This document shows, piece by piece, positions 49,948 to 59,532 of a DNA stretch of 64,000 nt (position 1 is the stretch's first letter; every line of letters starts with the position of its first letter). Location of the stretch: assembly GCA_949840915.1 (NCBI GenBank), contig CATKXY010000001.1, positions 1 to 64,000 on the forward strand, given 5' to 3'. The notes beneath the pieces are model-generated. The model did not search any database, had not been told where the DNA came from, and saw only the letters and a program-made list of their open reading frames with translations. Both the position numbers and the translations under genes were made by a program. The stretch is from an uncultured Lachnospiraceae bacterium (GTDB taxonomy: Bacteria; Bacillota; Clostridia; Lachnospirales; Lachnospiraceae).

Positions 49948-50874
49948 ATGAATATGAGTATAGGGACGGGAAACCGGGGCGGAAGCGCGGCGAGAGTCAC
50001 CCTGAAGAGAGCGGACGGAACCGCGGTGGGTATGCTGACATACAGAAGATCTGCGCCAAAAACCCAAAAGAAGGAACAAAAAAAGAAGACCAAGAAGGTA
50101 GAGTATAATTTTAAACAGGTATCCAACGGGATATTGAAGGCCAAGACTTCAGGCAGCGCCGGAAGAGTGTTGATATTAGCCAGAGGAAAGCTGGCGCTTC
50201 TGCGTCAGAAGCTGGTGAGCGGGCAGTATGACATGAATGAGATGAACAGTGCCATTCTGCACGCGGAGTCCATGGTCCGGGCAGCCAGGAAGCGTATGAA
50301 AAACCTGAGGGCGGAGGAGAATGCGGAGCGCGGACTCAAGCCTCCCCTGGAGGAGGCACAGGAGCGGGAGCGGGTTCTTGACCTTACGGCTCTCTCCGAC
50401 ACGGATGATCAGACCCGGGAGGAGATGAGCAGGATCCAACAGGAAATGCAGGAGGAACTGGCCAGAGAGATGCAGCGGATTATGGAGGAAACCATGGAAG
50501 AGCTGCAGTACGAGATGGCCAGGATGATGGAAGAGGCGCTGGACATGGAGGAGCTTTCCGGTGAATTGGCGGGAGCCATGGACGAAATAAAACCGGAGGA
50601 CCTGGAACAGCTCAAGAAAAAGCACCGCTCCGAAGAGCTGCGGGAGATCATGGAAGCAGACATGAAATATCTGAAGGCGCTGTTCGACAGACTTGCCAAA
50701 GAAAAGCAGAGCGGGAGCGGAAATTTCTCTGTGGGGGGAGAAAACGGCGGGGCCGGGGCTGCCGGTTCCGGAATCGGAGCCGTGACGCTGGAGCTTGCGG
50801 GAGTGGAACTGCCTGTTCCGGTGGATGCCGTAGCGGCTGAAACGGTGGGCACTAATGTGGACATGACAGTTTAA
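49948..50874 (+). CDS. acidic coiled-coil protein, unknown function
   Basis: 308 residues. The basic N-terminus (KTQKKEQKKKTKKVEYNF, about 33-52) is followed by a helical region with LARGKLALLRQKL, a long Glu/Met-rich coiled coil (about 140-245, EEMSRIQQEMQEEL, EMARMMEEAL), and a glycine-rich tail ending in a small hydrophobic patch. I do not recognise the family. No signal peptide. Start: ATG behind AGGGAGGATGACG. Two TATAAT boxes (49881 and 49896) lie upstream but no clear -35. It ends before a strong hairpin. Confidence 0.7.
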   Translation: MNMSIGTGNRGGSAARVTLKRADGTAVGMLTYRRSAPKTQKKEQKKKTKKVEYNFKQVSNGILKAKTSGSAGRVLILARGKLALLRQKLVSGQYDMNEMNSAILHAESMVRAARKRMKNLRAEENAERGLKPPLEEAQERERVLDLTALSDTDDQTREEMSRIQQEMQEELAREMQRIMEETMEELQYEMARMMEEALDMEELSGELAGAMDEIKPEDLEQLKKKHRSEELREIMEADMKYLKALFDRLAKEKQSGSGNFSVGGENGGAGAAGSGIGAVTLELAGVELPVPVDAVAAETVGTNVDMTV

Positions 50875-50891
50875 TGACTTAGTAGAGATTT

Positions 50892-50922
50892 CACCGGGGA
50901 GGCTTATACAGCCTCCCCGGTG
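50892..50922 (+). terminator. strong hairpin after the 49948 gene
   Basis: Perfect 12-bp stem CACCGGGGAGGC (50892-50903) and GCCTCCCCGGTG (50911-50922). No T-run follows, so it may protect the mRNA 3' end or terminate inefficiently. Confidence 0.5.
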
Positions 50923-51023
50923 GGAGGTTCTGGAAAACTTAATAGGCAAAAGAGCGAAAAATTTGTCGGGGTGAGAAATAAATGTGACAATGTGCCTAAA
51001 AATATTTTTTTAAAAAATATTTA

Positions 51024-51052
51024 TTGAATATTAAAAGAATTTAGAATATAAT
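51024..51052 (+). promoter_or_regulatory. promoter of the BIG2 surface-protein gene
   Basis: TTGAAT (51024-51029), 17-bp spacer, TATAAT (51047-51052), preceded by a very AT-rich UP-like element with a T7/A-tract palindrome (51000-51022). Confidence 0.8.
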
Positions 51053-51106
51053 TGACTAGTATTTAAGTACATCACAAATAACGCAAGAAAGTAGGAGGAG
51101 AAAAAG

Positions 51107-53278
51107 ATGAAAAAGGTTATGAAAACATTAGCGCTTTTGATGGCTTTTGTTTTGGTAGTCGATGCACCCGTGTCAGCTGCCGGCATTACAGCCGTTGGTG
51201 TGACAGGTCAGGCAGAGCAGGTTGTTGCTGCACAGACTGACGGTGTAGAGATCGACAGCGTTATCGCAGGAACCGATGACGGAACTGACGACGGAACCGA
51301 CGACGGAACTGACGACGGAACCGATGATGGAACTGATCGTATTCCCCAGGTGGTTGCCGTTTCTGTTGTGGGAGATGCGGCTGAGATCGAGGTTGGCGAT
51401 ATGATCAGCTTCGAGGCTACTGTTATCACAAACACTGAGGACGTTAAGTATGATGTGGATTGGAGCACTGCAGGCGGCGCACTTGAGCTTGTCGGAGAGT
51501 ATGGCAACAGCGCAACCTTCAGAGCAGTCTGCGGCGGCAAGGCTGTGGTTACTGCAACCGCTACTTCCGGCAAAAAGAGTGTGAGCGGCGATGCTTCCGT
51601 AAATGTAAGAGAGTATATCACCGAGATGCATTTTGCACAGGATTCTTATATTTCTTTCCTGAAGCATAAAGTAAACATGGCTGACGAGCTGGTGAAGAAT
51701 CCTTCCACTGCAACTGATACGATTTACTGGTCCGTGGACAACAAGAGAATTGCCACTGTGGACGCCAAGGGCGTTGTGACCATGAAGAAAACCGGAACCG
51801 TAAAGGTTACCGCAGCCAGCGAGAGAGGTGTGATTGCGACTGCAGCAATTGAAGTGAAGGAAGGCAATCCTATCACCAAGATCACACTGAACAAGAAGAA
51901 AACCGAGCTGAGCGATTATCTGGCAACGGAAGAGATTACTGCTACAATTACTACCAAGTATCCCGATCAGCCTACCACTGATAAGCTGGACTGGACTTCT
52001 TCAAAGAAGGAATTCGTCACTGTGTCCGATAACGGCGACGGAAAGTCTGCAACTATCATGGCAGTGGGCGTAGGTAAGTCCAAGGTTACCGTGAAGGCTT
52101 CCAGCGGAAAGAGCGCTTCCATTACGGTTACTGCAAAGGCTGTGCTGAAGGATCTGGATGTGTATGATGAGGACGGCTTTACCGAGGGTTCTGCATATTC
52201 TCTGAAGAAGCTCACGCTGCATGCAGAGAGAGATCCCGAGGTAAACAAGGATAAGATCAAATGGGAATCCAGCGACAAGAAGGTGGCTACGGTATCTGCC
52301 AAGAAGAACGATACCGCATTGGTTACCGTAAAGATTAAGAACAAGGATATCCCTGCCGAGGGTAAAGAGGTTACGATTAAAGCTACTGCTGCAGGCAAGA
52401 TTGCAGAGTATAAGCTTACAGTTTACAAATCCGAAATCACCGGTATCGGTGCCATCGAAGGTGTGACCACTCTGAATGTGGGTGAGAAGGCTAATTATGC
52501 CGCAGCAATTCAGGGTACAGGAAGCTCTGAGGAGATTACCTGGACTTCCTCCAGCGAGAAGATTCTGAAGATCGACAAGGAAGGCCATGCCGTAGCTGTC
52601 AAGGCAGGTAAGGCAACCGTTAAAGCGACAGTAACACTTGCAAACGGTAAGGCTAAGAGCTCTTCTTTGAAAGTTACCGTGACACAGCCTACCACCAGCC
52701 TCTCCATGAAGAAGAGTGTGGTTACGGTTGTGAAGGGCAGGAAGACGAATGTGTCCTTTACTGCAACAAAGGCGCCTAAGGGAGCAGCAGGAACCATCAG
52801 TTATGCAATCGTAGGTGACGATACCGAAGGCGCTACGATCAAGAAAAACAAGGTGACCGTTCCCGCAACCTCCAAGGCAGGCGATGTGATTGCAGTGAAG
52901 GCAAGCGTAGGCAATGTTTCCACCATGGGCGTAATTCTGGTACTGGATGCAAAGTCCAAGGTTAGCTTTGGCAACAGCGCTATCTCCAAGAATAAGATCA
53001 GTGTTGAGCAGGGTAAGACCATTGATCTGAAGACTACCATCACTCCTGCTGCTAATATGGATATTGAGACCATCACTTACAGCATGAACAAGAAGGGTAT
53101 TGCGGCAGTGGATGCAGACGGCGTTGTATACGGTATGCTTCCCGGAACTGTTAAGATTACTGCAAAGACCACCAGCGGTGCAAAGGCAACTGTGACCGTA
53201 ACTGTTACGGCAGCTCAGGGCGGAAACACCGGCGATACCAATGATGGTACCAATGACGGTACCAATGATGGTAAATAA
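51107..53278 (+). CDS. secreted multi-domain Ig-like (BIG2) surface protein with Asp/Gly repeats
   Basis: 723 residues. Signal peptide (KKVMKTLALLMAFVLVVDAPVSAA, cleavage near residue 24-25), a five-fold TDDG repeat (about 55-76), then at least six Ig-like BIG2 domains, each with a W-x-S-x-x-x-x-V-A-T-V-x-x-x-G-V-V or VKAGKATV-type core (ITKITLNKKKTEL, ITGIGAIEGVTTL and so on). The C-terminus is a short TNDG repeat (GDTNDGTNDGTNDGK) without LPxTG or a membrane anchor. BIG2 domains occur in adhesins and cell-surface proteins. The anchor is not visible, so it may be released or held non-covalently. RBS AGGAGGAG; strong promoter and terminator, likely highly expressed. Confidence 0.9.
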   Translation: MKKVMKTLALLMAFVLVVDAPVSAAGITAVGVTGQAEQVVAAQTDGVEIDSVIAGTDDGTDDGTDDGTDDGTDDGTDRIPQVVAVSVVGDAAEIEVGDMISFEATVITNTEDVKYDVDWSTAGGALELVGEYGNSATFRAVCGGKAVVTATATSGKKSVSGDASVNVREYITEMHFAQDSYISFLKHKVNMADELVKNPSTATDTIYWSVDNKRIATVDAKGVVTMKKTGTVKVTAASERGVIATAAIEVKEGNPITKITLNKKKTELSDYLATEEITATITTKYPDQPTTDKLDWTSSKKEFVTVSDNGDGKSATIMAVGVGKSKVTVKASSGKSASITVTAKAVLKDLDVYDEDGFTEGSAYSLKKLTLHAERDPEVNKDKIKWESSDKKVATVSAKKNDTALVTVKIKNKDIPAEGKEVTIKATAAGKIAEYKLTVYKSEITGIGAIEGVTTLNVGEKANYAAAIQGTGSSEEITWTSSSEKILKIDKEGHAVAVKAGKATVKATVTLANGKAKSSSLKVTVTQPTTSLSMKKSVVTVVKGRKTNVSFTATKAPKGAAGTISYAIVGDDTEGATIKKNKVTVPATSKAGDVIAVKASVGNVSTMGVILVLDAKSKVSFGNSAISKNKISVEQGKTIDLKTTITPAANMDIETITYSMNKKGIAAVDADGVVYGMLPGTVKITAKTTSGAKATVTVTVTAAQGGNTGDTNDGTNDGTNDGK
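51269..51340 (+). repeat. 12-bp tandem repeat coding TDDG
   Basis: Five to six near-identical 12-bp units, GGAAC-T/C-GA-C/T-GAC type, encoding TDDG. A related 12-bp series (ACCAATGATGGT type) encodes TNDG at the 3' end of the same gene (about 53238-53274). Confidence 0.85.
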
Positions 53279-53337
53279 GAAAGAGTATTGATTAAATGAA
53301 TCTGGCGTCCAGGCAGATGTCGGGACTGCTGAAATAG

Positions 53338-53371
53338 AGAAAGAAGTCGGAATTATCCGGCTTCTTTCTTA
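53338..53371 (+). terminator. terminator of the BIG2 gene
   Basis: 13-bp stem AGAAAGAAGTCGG with CCGGCTTCTTTCT, loop AATTAT, T-rich end. Confidence 0.85.
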
Positions 53372-53379
53372 AATTAGAA

Positions 53380-53408
53380 TAGACATTTTGCCTGCATTGT
53401 GATAAAAT
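53380..53408 (+). promoter_or_regulatory. promoter of the glycan cluster
   Basis: TAGACA (53380-53385), 17-bp spacer, TAAAAT (53403-53408), 33 bp ahead of the first gene. Confidence 0.55.
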
Positions 53409-53440
53409 TGGCGTGTATAGTGTCGAAAGGTGAGGATTAA

Positions 53441-55294
53441 ATGAAAGCTGTATTACAGAGAATTTCAATTGCATACAGAAACGTCTCGGAGATTGTTAAA
53501 CACAGGAACTGGATCTTGCCGTCTGTGTTATCTTTGGTTCTGTTTGTACTGGCTGTCAGAGGGATTGAAAACTTTAATCAATTGCTTTTGTTTGATGACG
53601 AATTCGGCTATTGGACGGCAAGCGCATATCTGACAGGGACAGACTGGAAGTCGGTGGCCAGCGGGATTCCCTACTATTCTTACGGCTATGGTTTTTTGGT
53701 TCTGACGCCCATCAGACTGCTGATTTCTTCCACAGAGGCGATGTATCAGGCAGCTATTATAGCTAATGCCCTATTGCTTGTGGGCAGTTATTGGATTGCG
53801 CGCACTGTGACGGGGCAGATTTTTGAGGATATGAACCGGGCGGCGTTGGATATCATTTGTTTTGTAATTATGTTGTATCCCAGCAATATCGTATTTTCGC
53901 ATATTGCCTGGGCGGAGTGTCTGCTGGTGTTTGTGTTCTGGGTATTTGTGTGGGTGAGTCTGCGCGTTATTAAGAAGCCCAGCATCTGGAATCATGTCGG
54001 AGTTGCTGTCTCGGCGATGATCTTATATATGATTCATCAGAGAACGATCGCGGTGGCGATCGCTACAGTGATGGTTATGGCATGGTGTTTTGTTATTGAT
54101 CGGAGCAGAAGAAAAAATATTGTTATATTTGCAGTGACATTGGGAGTATTGATCGGATTGCACTGTTTTATCAAGGAGGATCTGATCAACGATTACTATT
54201 ATAATAATGTGAAGATAGCTGTCAATAATATGGAGGGACAGGTTGGGAAACTAACTGCTATCTTTACGGGAGAAGGTTTTGTAAATTTAATTAAGAGTAT
54301 CATGGGAAAATGGTTCTATTTATTTGTGGCTACTCTTATGATGTTTTGGTGGGGGGTTGAATTTTTGCTTAAAGAGGCAGGCGTTTGTCTCAAAAGCGGT
54401 TGGAATGGTGTCAGAAAGAAAAATACGGATGGACTTACCGGACAGTTATCTCTCTGGTATACTTGGTTACTGCTGGCGTTTTTGGGGAATTTTATGGTTG
54501 CCGCCATATACATGGGCGGCGGAGGAAGCAGGAATGATAATCTGATATACGGGCGATATACAGAGTATATGATCGGAGTCTATTTTATATGTGGAATTAT
54601 CGCATTCCTGAAGGACGAGAAATGGCTGTTCAAAATGATGATTTATATACCGGTGACTATTGGCTGCGGGTGGTGGTGTCAAAAGATACTGAACGCTTTA
54701 AACGTAACGGCATATCAGGCTTATCATAGCATCTGTACGTCTCTTTTTTTAGAAAAAGGAGCTTCCGCAAAAGGCGCTGTTATGGGATATGCGGTTGGCG
54801 GCCTCACGGCAGCTATGCTTTTTATGCTGATTCTGAAGAGCAAGCCGTGGAAGAAGATGAACTGGTTCAAGAGCGGGATAGCGGTATGCGGTACAATCGT
54901 GATATACAGTGTGATTGCCTATTCCATGATATTTGGCGTAATGACGGATAAACAGTGTCTGCGTATTGCCAATATCAGAAATATAGTGAGTTGGATAGAG
55001 TGGTTGGATGAGGATGCAAATTACCCGGTCTATTACTGTCGGGATACAGAGTCCAGGTACTGGTCGGAAAGCTTTCAGTTTATACTGGATGAGAAGCCGC
55101 TTTCGGTGATTACATCTGATATGATTATGCCGGAGGAAGATGCGTTCTATATTGTAGGTGTGGATTTTCTTATGTCAGAAGAATTTGAACAGAGATACTA
55201 TTGTGTCAAGAAGAGCAGCCAGTTTGCGGTGATTGTTCCCGCAGACCTGGAGTTGGTGGATAGAGCCAGAAAGTTGGCGGGAGGACAGCAATGA
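53441..55294 (+). CDS. polytopic GT-C-type glycosyltransferase or membrane glycan protein
   Basis: 617 residues with about 11-13 membrane spans and a soluble C-terminal part (about 510-617). After the first span the outer loop reads FDDEFGYWTASAYLTGTDW, then SYGYGFLVLTP. Acidic residues in that loop and the fold fit GT-C enzymes such as ArnT/PMT relatives, which use polyprenyl-phosphate sugars outside the membrane. The same loop pattern returns in the gene at 62372 (DEFG, YLxGxxW, YGYG), so the two are paralogues flanking the cluster. The specific sugar is unknown. ATG behind AAAGGTGAGG; its stop overlaps the next ATG. Confidence 0.75.
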   Translation: MKAVLQRISIAYRNVSEIVKHRNWILPSVLSLVLFVLAVRGIENFNQLLLFDDEFGYWTASAYLTGTDWKSVASGIPYYSYGYGFLVLTPIRLLISSTEAMYQAAIIANALLLVGSYWIARTVTGQIFEDMNRAALDIICFVIMLYPSNIVFSHIAWAECLLVFVFWVFVWVSLRVIKKPSIWNHVGVAVSAMILYMIHQRTIAVAIATVMVMAWCFVIDRSRRKNIVIFAVTLGVLIGLHCFIKEDLINDYYYNNVKIAVNNMEGQVGKLTAIFTGEGFVNLIKSIMGKWFYLFVATLMMFWWGVEFLLKEAGVCLKSGWNGVRKKNTDGLTGQLSLWYTWLLLAFLGNFMVAAIYMGGGGSRNDNLIYGRYTEYMIGVYFICGIIAFLKDEKWLFKMMIYIPVTIGCGWWCQKILNALNVTAYQAYHSICTSLFLEKGASAKGAVMGYAVGGLTAAMLFMLILKSKPWKKMNWFKSGIAVCGTIVIYSVIAYSMIFGVMTDKQCLRIANIRNIVSWIEWLDEDANYPVYYCRDTESRYWSESFQFILDEKPLSVITSDMIMPEEDAFYIVGVDFLMSEEFEQRYYCVKKSSQFAVIVPADLELVDRARKLAGGQQ

Positions 55295-56265
55295 AACTAA
55301 TCATTCAGATACCCTGTTATAATGAGGCGGAGACTCTGGAGATCACATTGAACGATCTGCCGAAGCATATTGACGGGATTGATGTCATTGAGTATCTGAT
55401 TATTAATGACGGAAGTCAGGACAATACGGTTGAGGTTGCAAAAAAGTGGGGCGTTCATCATGTCGTGAATTTTAACTGCAATAAAGGACTGGCGAAAGGG
55501 TTTATAGCCGGATTGGACGCTTGTTGTAAACTGGGAGCTGATATTATCGTAAACACGGATGCGGACAATCAGTATTCGGGAACGGATATCGAGACGATTG
55601 TGCGGCCGATTTTGGAGGGAAGAGCGGACATCGTAATTGGAGAGCGTCCGATTGATGAGATCGAGCATTTTTCACCGCTGAAGAAAAAGCTTCAGCATTT
55701 GGGAAGCTGGGTGGTACAGAAGGCATCTCATACCAAGATTCCCGATGCCCCCAGCGGGTTCCGGGCATACAGCAGAGAAGCTGCCATGCGTATGAATGTA
55801 ATAAACGAATACACCTATACATTGGAAACCATTGTGCAGGCAGGAAGGAATAGGATGGCAATCATGTCCGTACCTATTCGCACGAATCCGGAGCTTAGAA
55901 AGTCCAGATTGTTTAGCAGTATGTTCGGCTATGTGAAAAAGTCTATGGTAACGATCGTGCGGGCTTTTATGATGTATCGTCCCTTGAAATTTTTTATGAC
56001 GATCGGTATGCTGTTTATGCTCGGAGGAACGGCTGTCGGCGCCAGATTTTTGTATTATTATTTTAACGGGGCCGGAGCCGGTCATATACAGTCTTTGATT
56101 TTGGCGAGTATGATGATCATTATTGGTGTGCAGACTGCAATAGTTGGTCTGCAGGGAGATATTATCGCGGCAAACCGTAAGCTATTGGAAGATATTCAAT
56201 TCCGGACTAAGCAGATTGAAAACGCCTTGTTGGAAGGGGAGAAATATGAAGGCGGCGGAAAATAG
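55291..56265 (+). CDS. GT2 glycosyltransferase, DPM1/polyprenyl-phosphate sugar type
   Basis: 324 residues. IIQIPCYNEAETLEITL, IINDGSQDNT, NKGLAKGFIAGLDA, VNTDADNQYSG (DxD) and PSGFRAYSREAA mark a GT-A enzyme of the dolichol-/undecaprenyl-phosphate glycosyltransferase group. Two C-terminal membrane spans (about 235-300) anchor it. It would charge undecaprenyl phosphate with one sugar for the neighbouring GT-C proteins. 4-nt overlap (ATGA) with the previous gene. Confidence 0.9.
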   Translation: MKLIIQIPCYNEAETLEITLNDLPKHIDGIDVIEYLIINDGSQDNTVEVAKKWGVHHVVNFNCNKGLAKGFIAGLDACCKLGADIIVNTDADNQYSGTDIETIVRPILEGRADIVIGERPIDEIEHFSPLKKKLQHLGSWVVQKASHTKIPDAPSGFRAYSREAAMRMNVINEYTYTLETIVQAGRNRMAIMSVPIRTNPELRKSRLFSSMFGYVKKSMVTIVRAFMMYRPLKFFMTIGMLFMLGGTAVGARFLYYYFNGAGAGHIQSLILASMMIIIGVQTAIVGLQGDIIAANRKLLEDIQFRTKQIENALLEGEKYEGGGK

Positions 56266-57232
56266 CAGCAAGATTGTTTTTATCACAACTAAAAATATTG
56301 ATTATATCCGCAATGTACAGGAAAGGAAGCTTTTGGAACAGCAGTACGATGAGGTATTGTGTATCGGAAGCAGCTCGTCCAACTATTTGAAAAGGGTTCT
56401 TTTTGTTTTTTGGAAGCTTCTTTTCACTTCGCTTAGATCATACAATACCGTTTTTATCGGTTTTGCACCACAACTGGTTCTGCCGTTTTGGAAGTGGAGG
56501 TTTGGTAAAAAACAGGTAATCATAGATTTTTTTATTTCGGTATATGATACCATGGTATGCGACCGCAAGAGAATATCCCCTAAAAGCATTGTCTCCGGGC
56601 TTGTGCATAAATTGGATGAGATCACCCTGAGATGGGCTGATGTGATAATCGGTGATACGAAGGCCCATGTCAAGTATTTTTCGGAAGAATTCCATATACC
56701 GGAGCATAAATTCCAAGTACTATATCTGGAGGCTGACAAAGATATTTATTATTCACATGCAGTGCCGAAACGGGAAGAGTGGCGGGATGCTTTTGTGGTA
56801 TTGTATTTTGGAAGTGTACTTCCCTTGCAGGGGGTGCCGGTGGTCATAGAGGCAATTAATATTTTGAAGGATCAAAGCGATATTGCCTTTTGGGTCATTG
56901 GACCTACCGGAAAGCTGTCGGAGGAGATCTGTAATCCGCATGTAAGGCTTGACGCCTGGCTGTCACAGCAAGAGCTGTCCGATGCCATTGCAATGGCAGA
57001 TTTATGTCTGGCAGGCCATTTTAATGCAAGCATTGATAAGGCTGACAGAACAATACCCGGGAAGGCATATATATATGAACAGATGAAAAAACCTATGATA
57101 TTGGGAGATACTACGGCAAATCATGAACTGTTTAATGAAGATGCCGGACATTTTTTTGTGGAAAGGGGAAACGCAGTTAAACTGGCAGAGAAAATAATGC
57201 AGATTAAAGCGGTTGAGAGCGCGCATTTATAA
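56246..57232 (+). CDS. GT4-like glycosyltransferase
   Basis: 328 residues. GT-B fold: an N-terminal half with VFIGFAPQLVLPFWKW and DVIIGDTKAHVKYFSEEF, and a C-terminal half with VLYFGSVLPLQGVPVVIEA, FWVIGPTGKL and GKAYIYEQMKKPMILGDT. Starts inside the preceding gene (20-nt overlap) behind GAAGGGGAG. Transfers a nucleotide-activated sugar in the cytoplasm; donor and acceptor unknown. Confidence 0.85.
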   Translation: MKAAENSSKIVFITTKNIDYIRNVQERKLLEQQYDEVLCIGSSSSNYLKRVLFVFWKLLFTSLRSYNTVFIGFAPQLVLPFWKWRFGKKQVIIDFFISVYDTMVCDRKRISPKSIVSGLVHKLDEITLRWADVIIGDTKAHVKYFSEEFHIPEHKFQVLYLEADKDIYYSHAVPKREEWRDAFVVLYFGSVLPLQGVPVVIEAINILKDQSDIAFWVIGPTGKLSEEICNPHVRLDAWLSQQELSDAIAMADLCLAGHFNASIDKADRTIPGKAYIYEQMKKPMILGDTTANHELFNEDAGHFFVERGNAVKLAEKIMQIKAVESAHL

Positions 57233-57242
57233 GGAGTAAAAG

Positions 57243-58256
57243 ATGGTTATTTCGCAAACACCTTTCCGCATGTCCTTTTTTGGCGGTGGAACAGATATGG
57301 AATCCTTTTTTCGCGAGCATGGAGGAAAGGTTCTTTCTACTACATTTGATAAATATTGTTATGTCAACGTAAGACATCTGCCTCGTTTTTTTGACTATTC
57401 TACTGAGCTTTCCTATTCTAAAATAGAACGTGTGACGGATGTGGAGGATATCTGCCATCCGGCTATCCGCAACGCTATGAAATTGCTGGACATGCATGAG
57501 ATCAGACTGACTTATGAGGCTGATCTGCCGGCCAGAAGCGGACTCGGGACAAGCAGTTCTTTTGCGGTGGGTATGCTGAATGCGTTTTATGCGCTCAAAG
57601 GAAAGTATGCCGATAAGAAAAGGCTTGCCGATGAGGCAATTTACTTAGAGAGGCAGCTTTGCCAAGAGGCTGGAGGCTGGCAGGATCAGATTGCTGCGGC
57701 GTATGGCGGCTTTAACCGGATAGAGTTCCGGGAGGATGGTTATGAGGTGTTCCCGGTGATTTTTTCCCGAGAGCGAAAACAGGAATTAAATGAACATTTA
57801 ATGATGTTTTTTACCGGTTTTACAAGGTTTTCCGCGGATATTCAAAAATCCACGCAGCTTTCTGCGAAGGACAAAACAGCACAGCTTTTGGAGATGCTGT
57901 CGCTGGTGACAGAGGCAGAGCGCATTTTAGTCAATGGAAAAAGTTCCCTGAATGAGTTCGGGAGATTATTAAATCACACATGGAATTTAAAGCGGCAGAC
58001 CGGGGATAAGATATCTACGGAAGGGATCGATCTCATATATGAGAAAGCGCTGAAGGCGGGCGCGTTGGGCGGGAAGCTTTTGGGCGCCGGCGGAGGCGGC
58101 TTTTTTGTGTTTTATGTAGAGCCGGACAGACAGAAGCAGGTGCGGGAAGCTTTGGAGGGTATCCTTCATGTACCGTTCAGGTTTGAGGATGGCGGGACAA
58201 AGATCATTCATTATACGCCGGAGGAATACAGTCGGACGGAAGGAAGCGGCATATGA
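57243..58256 (+). CDS. hddA: HddA-like D-glycero-D-manno-heptose-7-phosphate kinase (GHMP kinase)
   Basis: 337 residues. Starts SQTPFRMSFFGGGTDMESFF, with the GHMP motif LPARSGLGTSSSFAVGML (about 96-113) and C-terminal GALGGKLLGAGGGGFFVFY. This is the HddA/GHMP subgroup. It phosphorylates the 1-position of heptose-7-phosphate in the GDP-heptose pathway. The neighbouring GmhA and HddC-GmhB fit this role rather than a fucose or galactose kinase. Its stop overlaps the next ATG. Confidence 0.88.
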   Translation: MVISQTPFRMSFFGGGTDMESFFREHGGKVLSTTFDKYCYVNVRHLPRFFDYSTELSYSKIERVTDVEDICHPAIRNAMKLLDMHEIRLTYEADLPARSGLGTSSSFAVGMLNAFYALKGKYADKKRLADEAIYLERQLCQEAGGWQDQIAAAYGGFNRIEFREDGYEVFPVIFSRERKQELNEHLMMFFTGFTRFSADIQKSTQLSAKDKTAQLLEMLSLVTEAERILVNGKSSLNEFGRLLNHTWNLKRQTGDKISTEGIDLIYEKALKAGALGGKLLGAGGGGFFVFYVEPDRQKQVREALEGILHVPFRFEDGGTKIIHYTPEEYSRTEGSGI

Positions 58257-59530
58257 AAACAGTGATAATGGCAGGCGGCAAGGGAACAAGAATCAAATCG
58301 GTCAATTCGGATGTGCCCAAGCCGATGATACCAATCGCAGGAAAACCGATTCTGGAGTACACTGTGGAAATGCTGTCCAGACAGGGGTATACAGAGATCA
58401 TTATGGTTGTGGGCCATCTCGGTCAAATAATTCAGGATTATTTTGGGGACGGTTCCGACCGGGGCGTAAGGATCTCATATATCGTGGAACAGGAGCCGCT
58501 TGGAACCGCGGGTTCGCTGTATTATTTGAAAGAAGAGATCGATTCGGATTTTCTGCTGATCAATGGAGATCTGATTTGCGATATTGATATTGACAAGTTC
58601 TATAAGAGACATCTGGAGAATCAGTGCGTTGCCACGATCTTGACACATCCGAATTCACATCCGTTTGACAGCGGCATTATCATTGCGGATGAGGACGGTA
58701 AAGTGACTGGGTGGCTGACGAAGGAAGAAGAGCGTCTCTGGTACCAAAATCGTGTCAATGCGGGATTGCATATCTTATCGCCGAAAATTTTTGACCGTAT
58801 TGAGAAACTGCAAAAACTGGATTTGGACAGGGACATACTGAAAAAACTAATAGCGGAGAGTCAGCTTTATATTTACGACTCGCCGGAGTATGTGAAGGAT
58901 ATGGGAACACCGGAGCGGTATGAGGCGGTGCAACAGGATATATTGTCCGGAAGAGTGGAGCGTCGGAACCTTCTGAAAAAGCAGAGGGCAATTTTTTTAG
59001 ACAGGGACGGCACCATCAATAAATATGTCGGATTTCTGAAGCATATTGATGATTTTGAGCTGGCCGAAGGGGCGGCAGAGGCTGTCAAAAGGATTAATGA
59101 CAGCGGCTACCTGGCTATTGTTGTCACAAATCAGCCTGTGGTGGCCAGAGGAGAAGTAACAGAAGAGCAGCTGCGGGAGATTCACAATAAGATGGAGACG
59201 CTGCTCGGTCAGGACGGAGCCTATGTGGATGCTGTTTATTATTGTCCCCATCATCCGCACAGCGGCTATGCCGGGGAGGTCAGGGCCTTGAAGATTGACT
59301 GTGCCTGCAGGAAGCCCAAACCCGGTATGCTGTTTGACGCCGCGGAAAAGTACCATATTGATTTGGCGCATTCCTGGATGGTTGGGGACGGAGATAATGA
59401 TATGCTGGCTGGAAAGGCGGCGGGTTGTATGGTTGCGGGAATTGGAGAGCAGATCACGCTTTCCGGGATCACACGCTATTCCGGCATCAGAGAGTGTGTG
59501 GATGCCATTTTGGCGTCTGCGGAGGTATAA
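58253..59530 (+). CDS. bifunctional HddC nucleotidyltransferase - GmhB heptose bisphosphatase fusion
   Basis: 425 residues. Residues 1-235 form a sugar-phosphate nucleotidyltransferase: VIMAGGKGTRIKSVNSDVPKPMIP, EPLGTAGSLYYL, INGDLICDID (HddC/GMP-type). Residues ~245-425 form a HAD phosphatase with FLDRDGTIN (D250/D252), VVTNQ, the GmhB zinc site (CPHHPHSG with CACRKPKPG) and VGDGDNDMLAGKAAG. Together they would turn heptose-1,7-bisphosphate into the 1-phosphate and then GDP-D-glycero-alpha-D-manno-heptose. The two activities are usually separate genes. Sits between hddA and gmhA with tight spacing. Confidence 0.88.
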   Translation: MKTVIMAGGKGTRIKSVNSDVPKPMIPIAGKPILEYTVEMLSRQGYTEIIMVVGHLGQIIQDYFGDGSDRGVRISYIVEQEPLGTAGSLYYLKEEIDSDFLLINGDLICDIDIDKFYKRHLENQCVATILTHPNSHPFDSGIIIADEDGKVTGWLTKEEERLWYQNRVNAGLHILSPKIFDRIEKLQKLDLDRDILKKLIAESQLYIYDSPEYVKDMGTPERYEAVQQDILSGRVERRNLLKKQRAIFLDRDGTINKYVGFLKHIDDFELAEGAAEAVKRINDSGYLAIVVTNQPVVARGEVTEEQLREIHNKMETLLGQDGAYVDAVYYCPHHPHSGYAGEVRALKIDCACRKPKPGMLFDAAEKYHIDLAHSWMVGDGDNDMLAGKAAGCMVAGIGEQITLSGITRYSGIRECVDAILASAEV

Positions 59531-59532
59531 AG

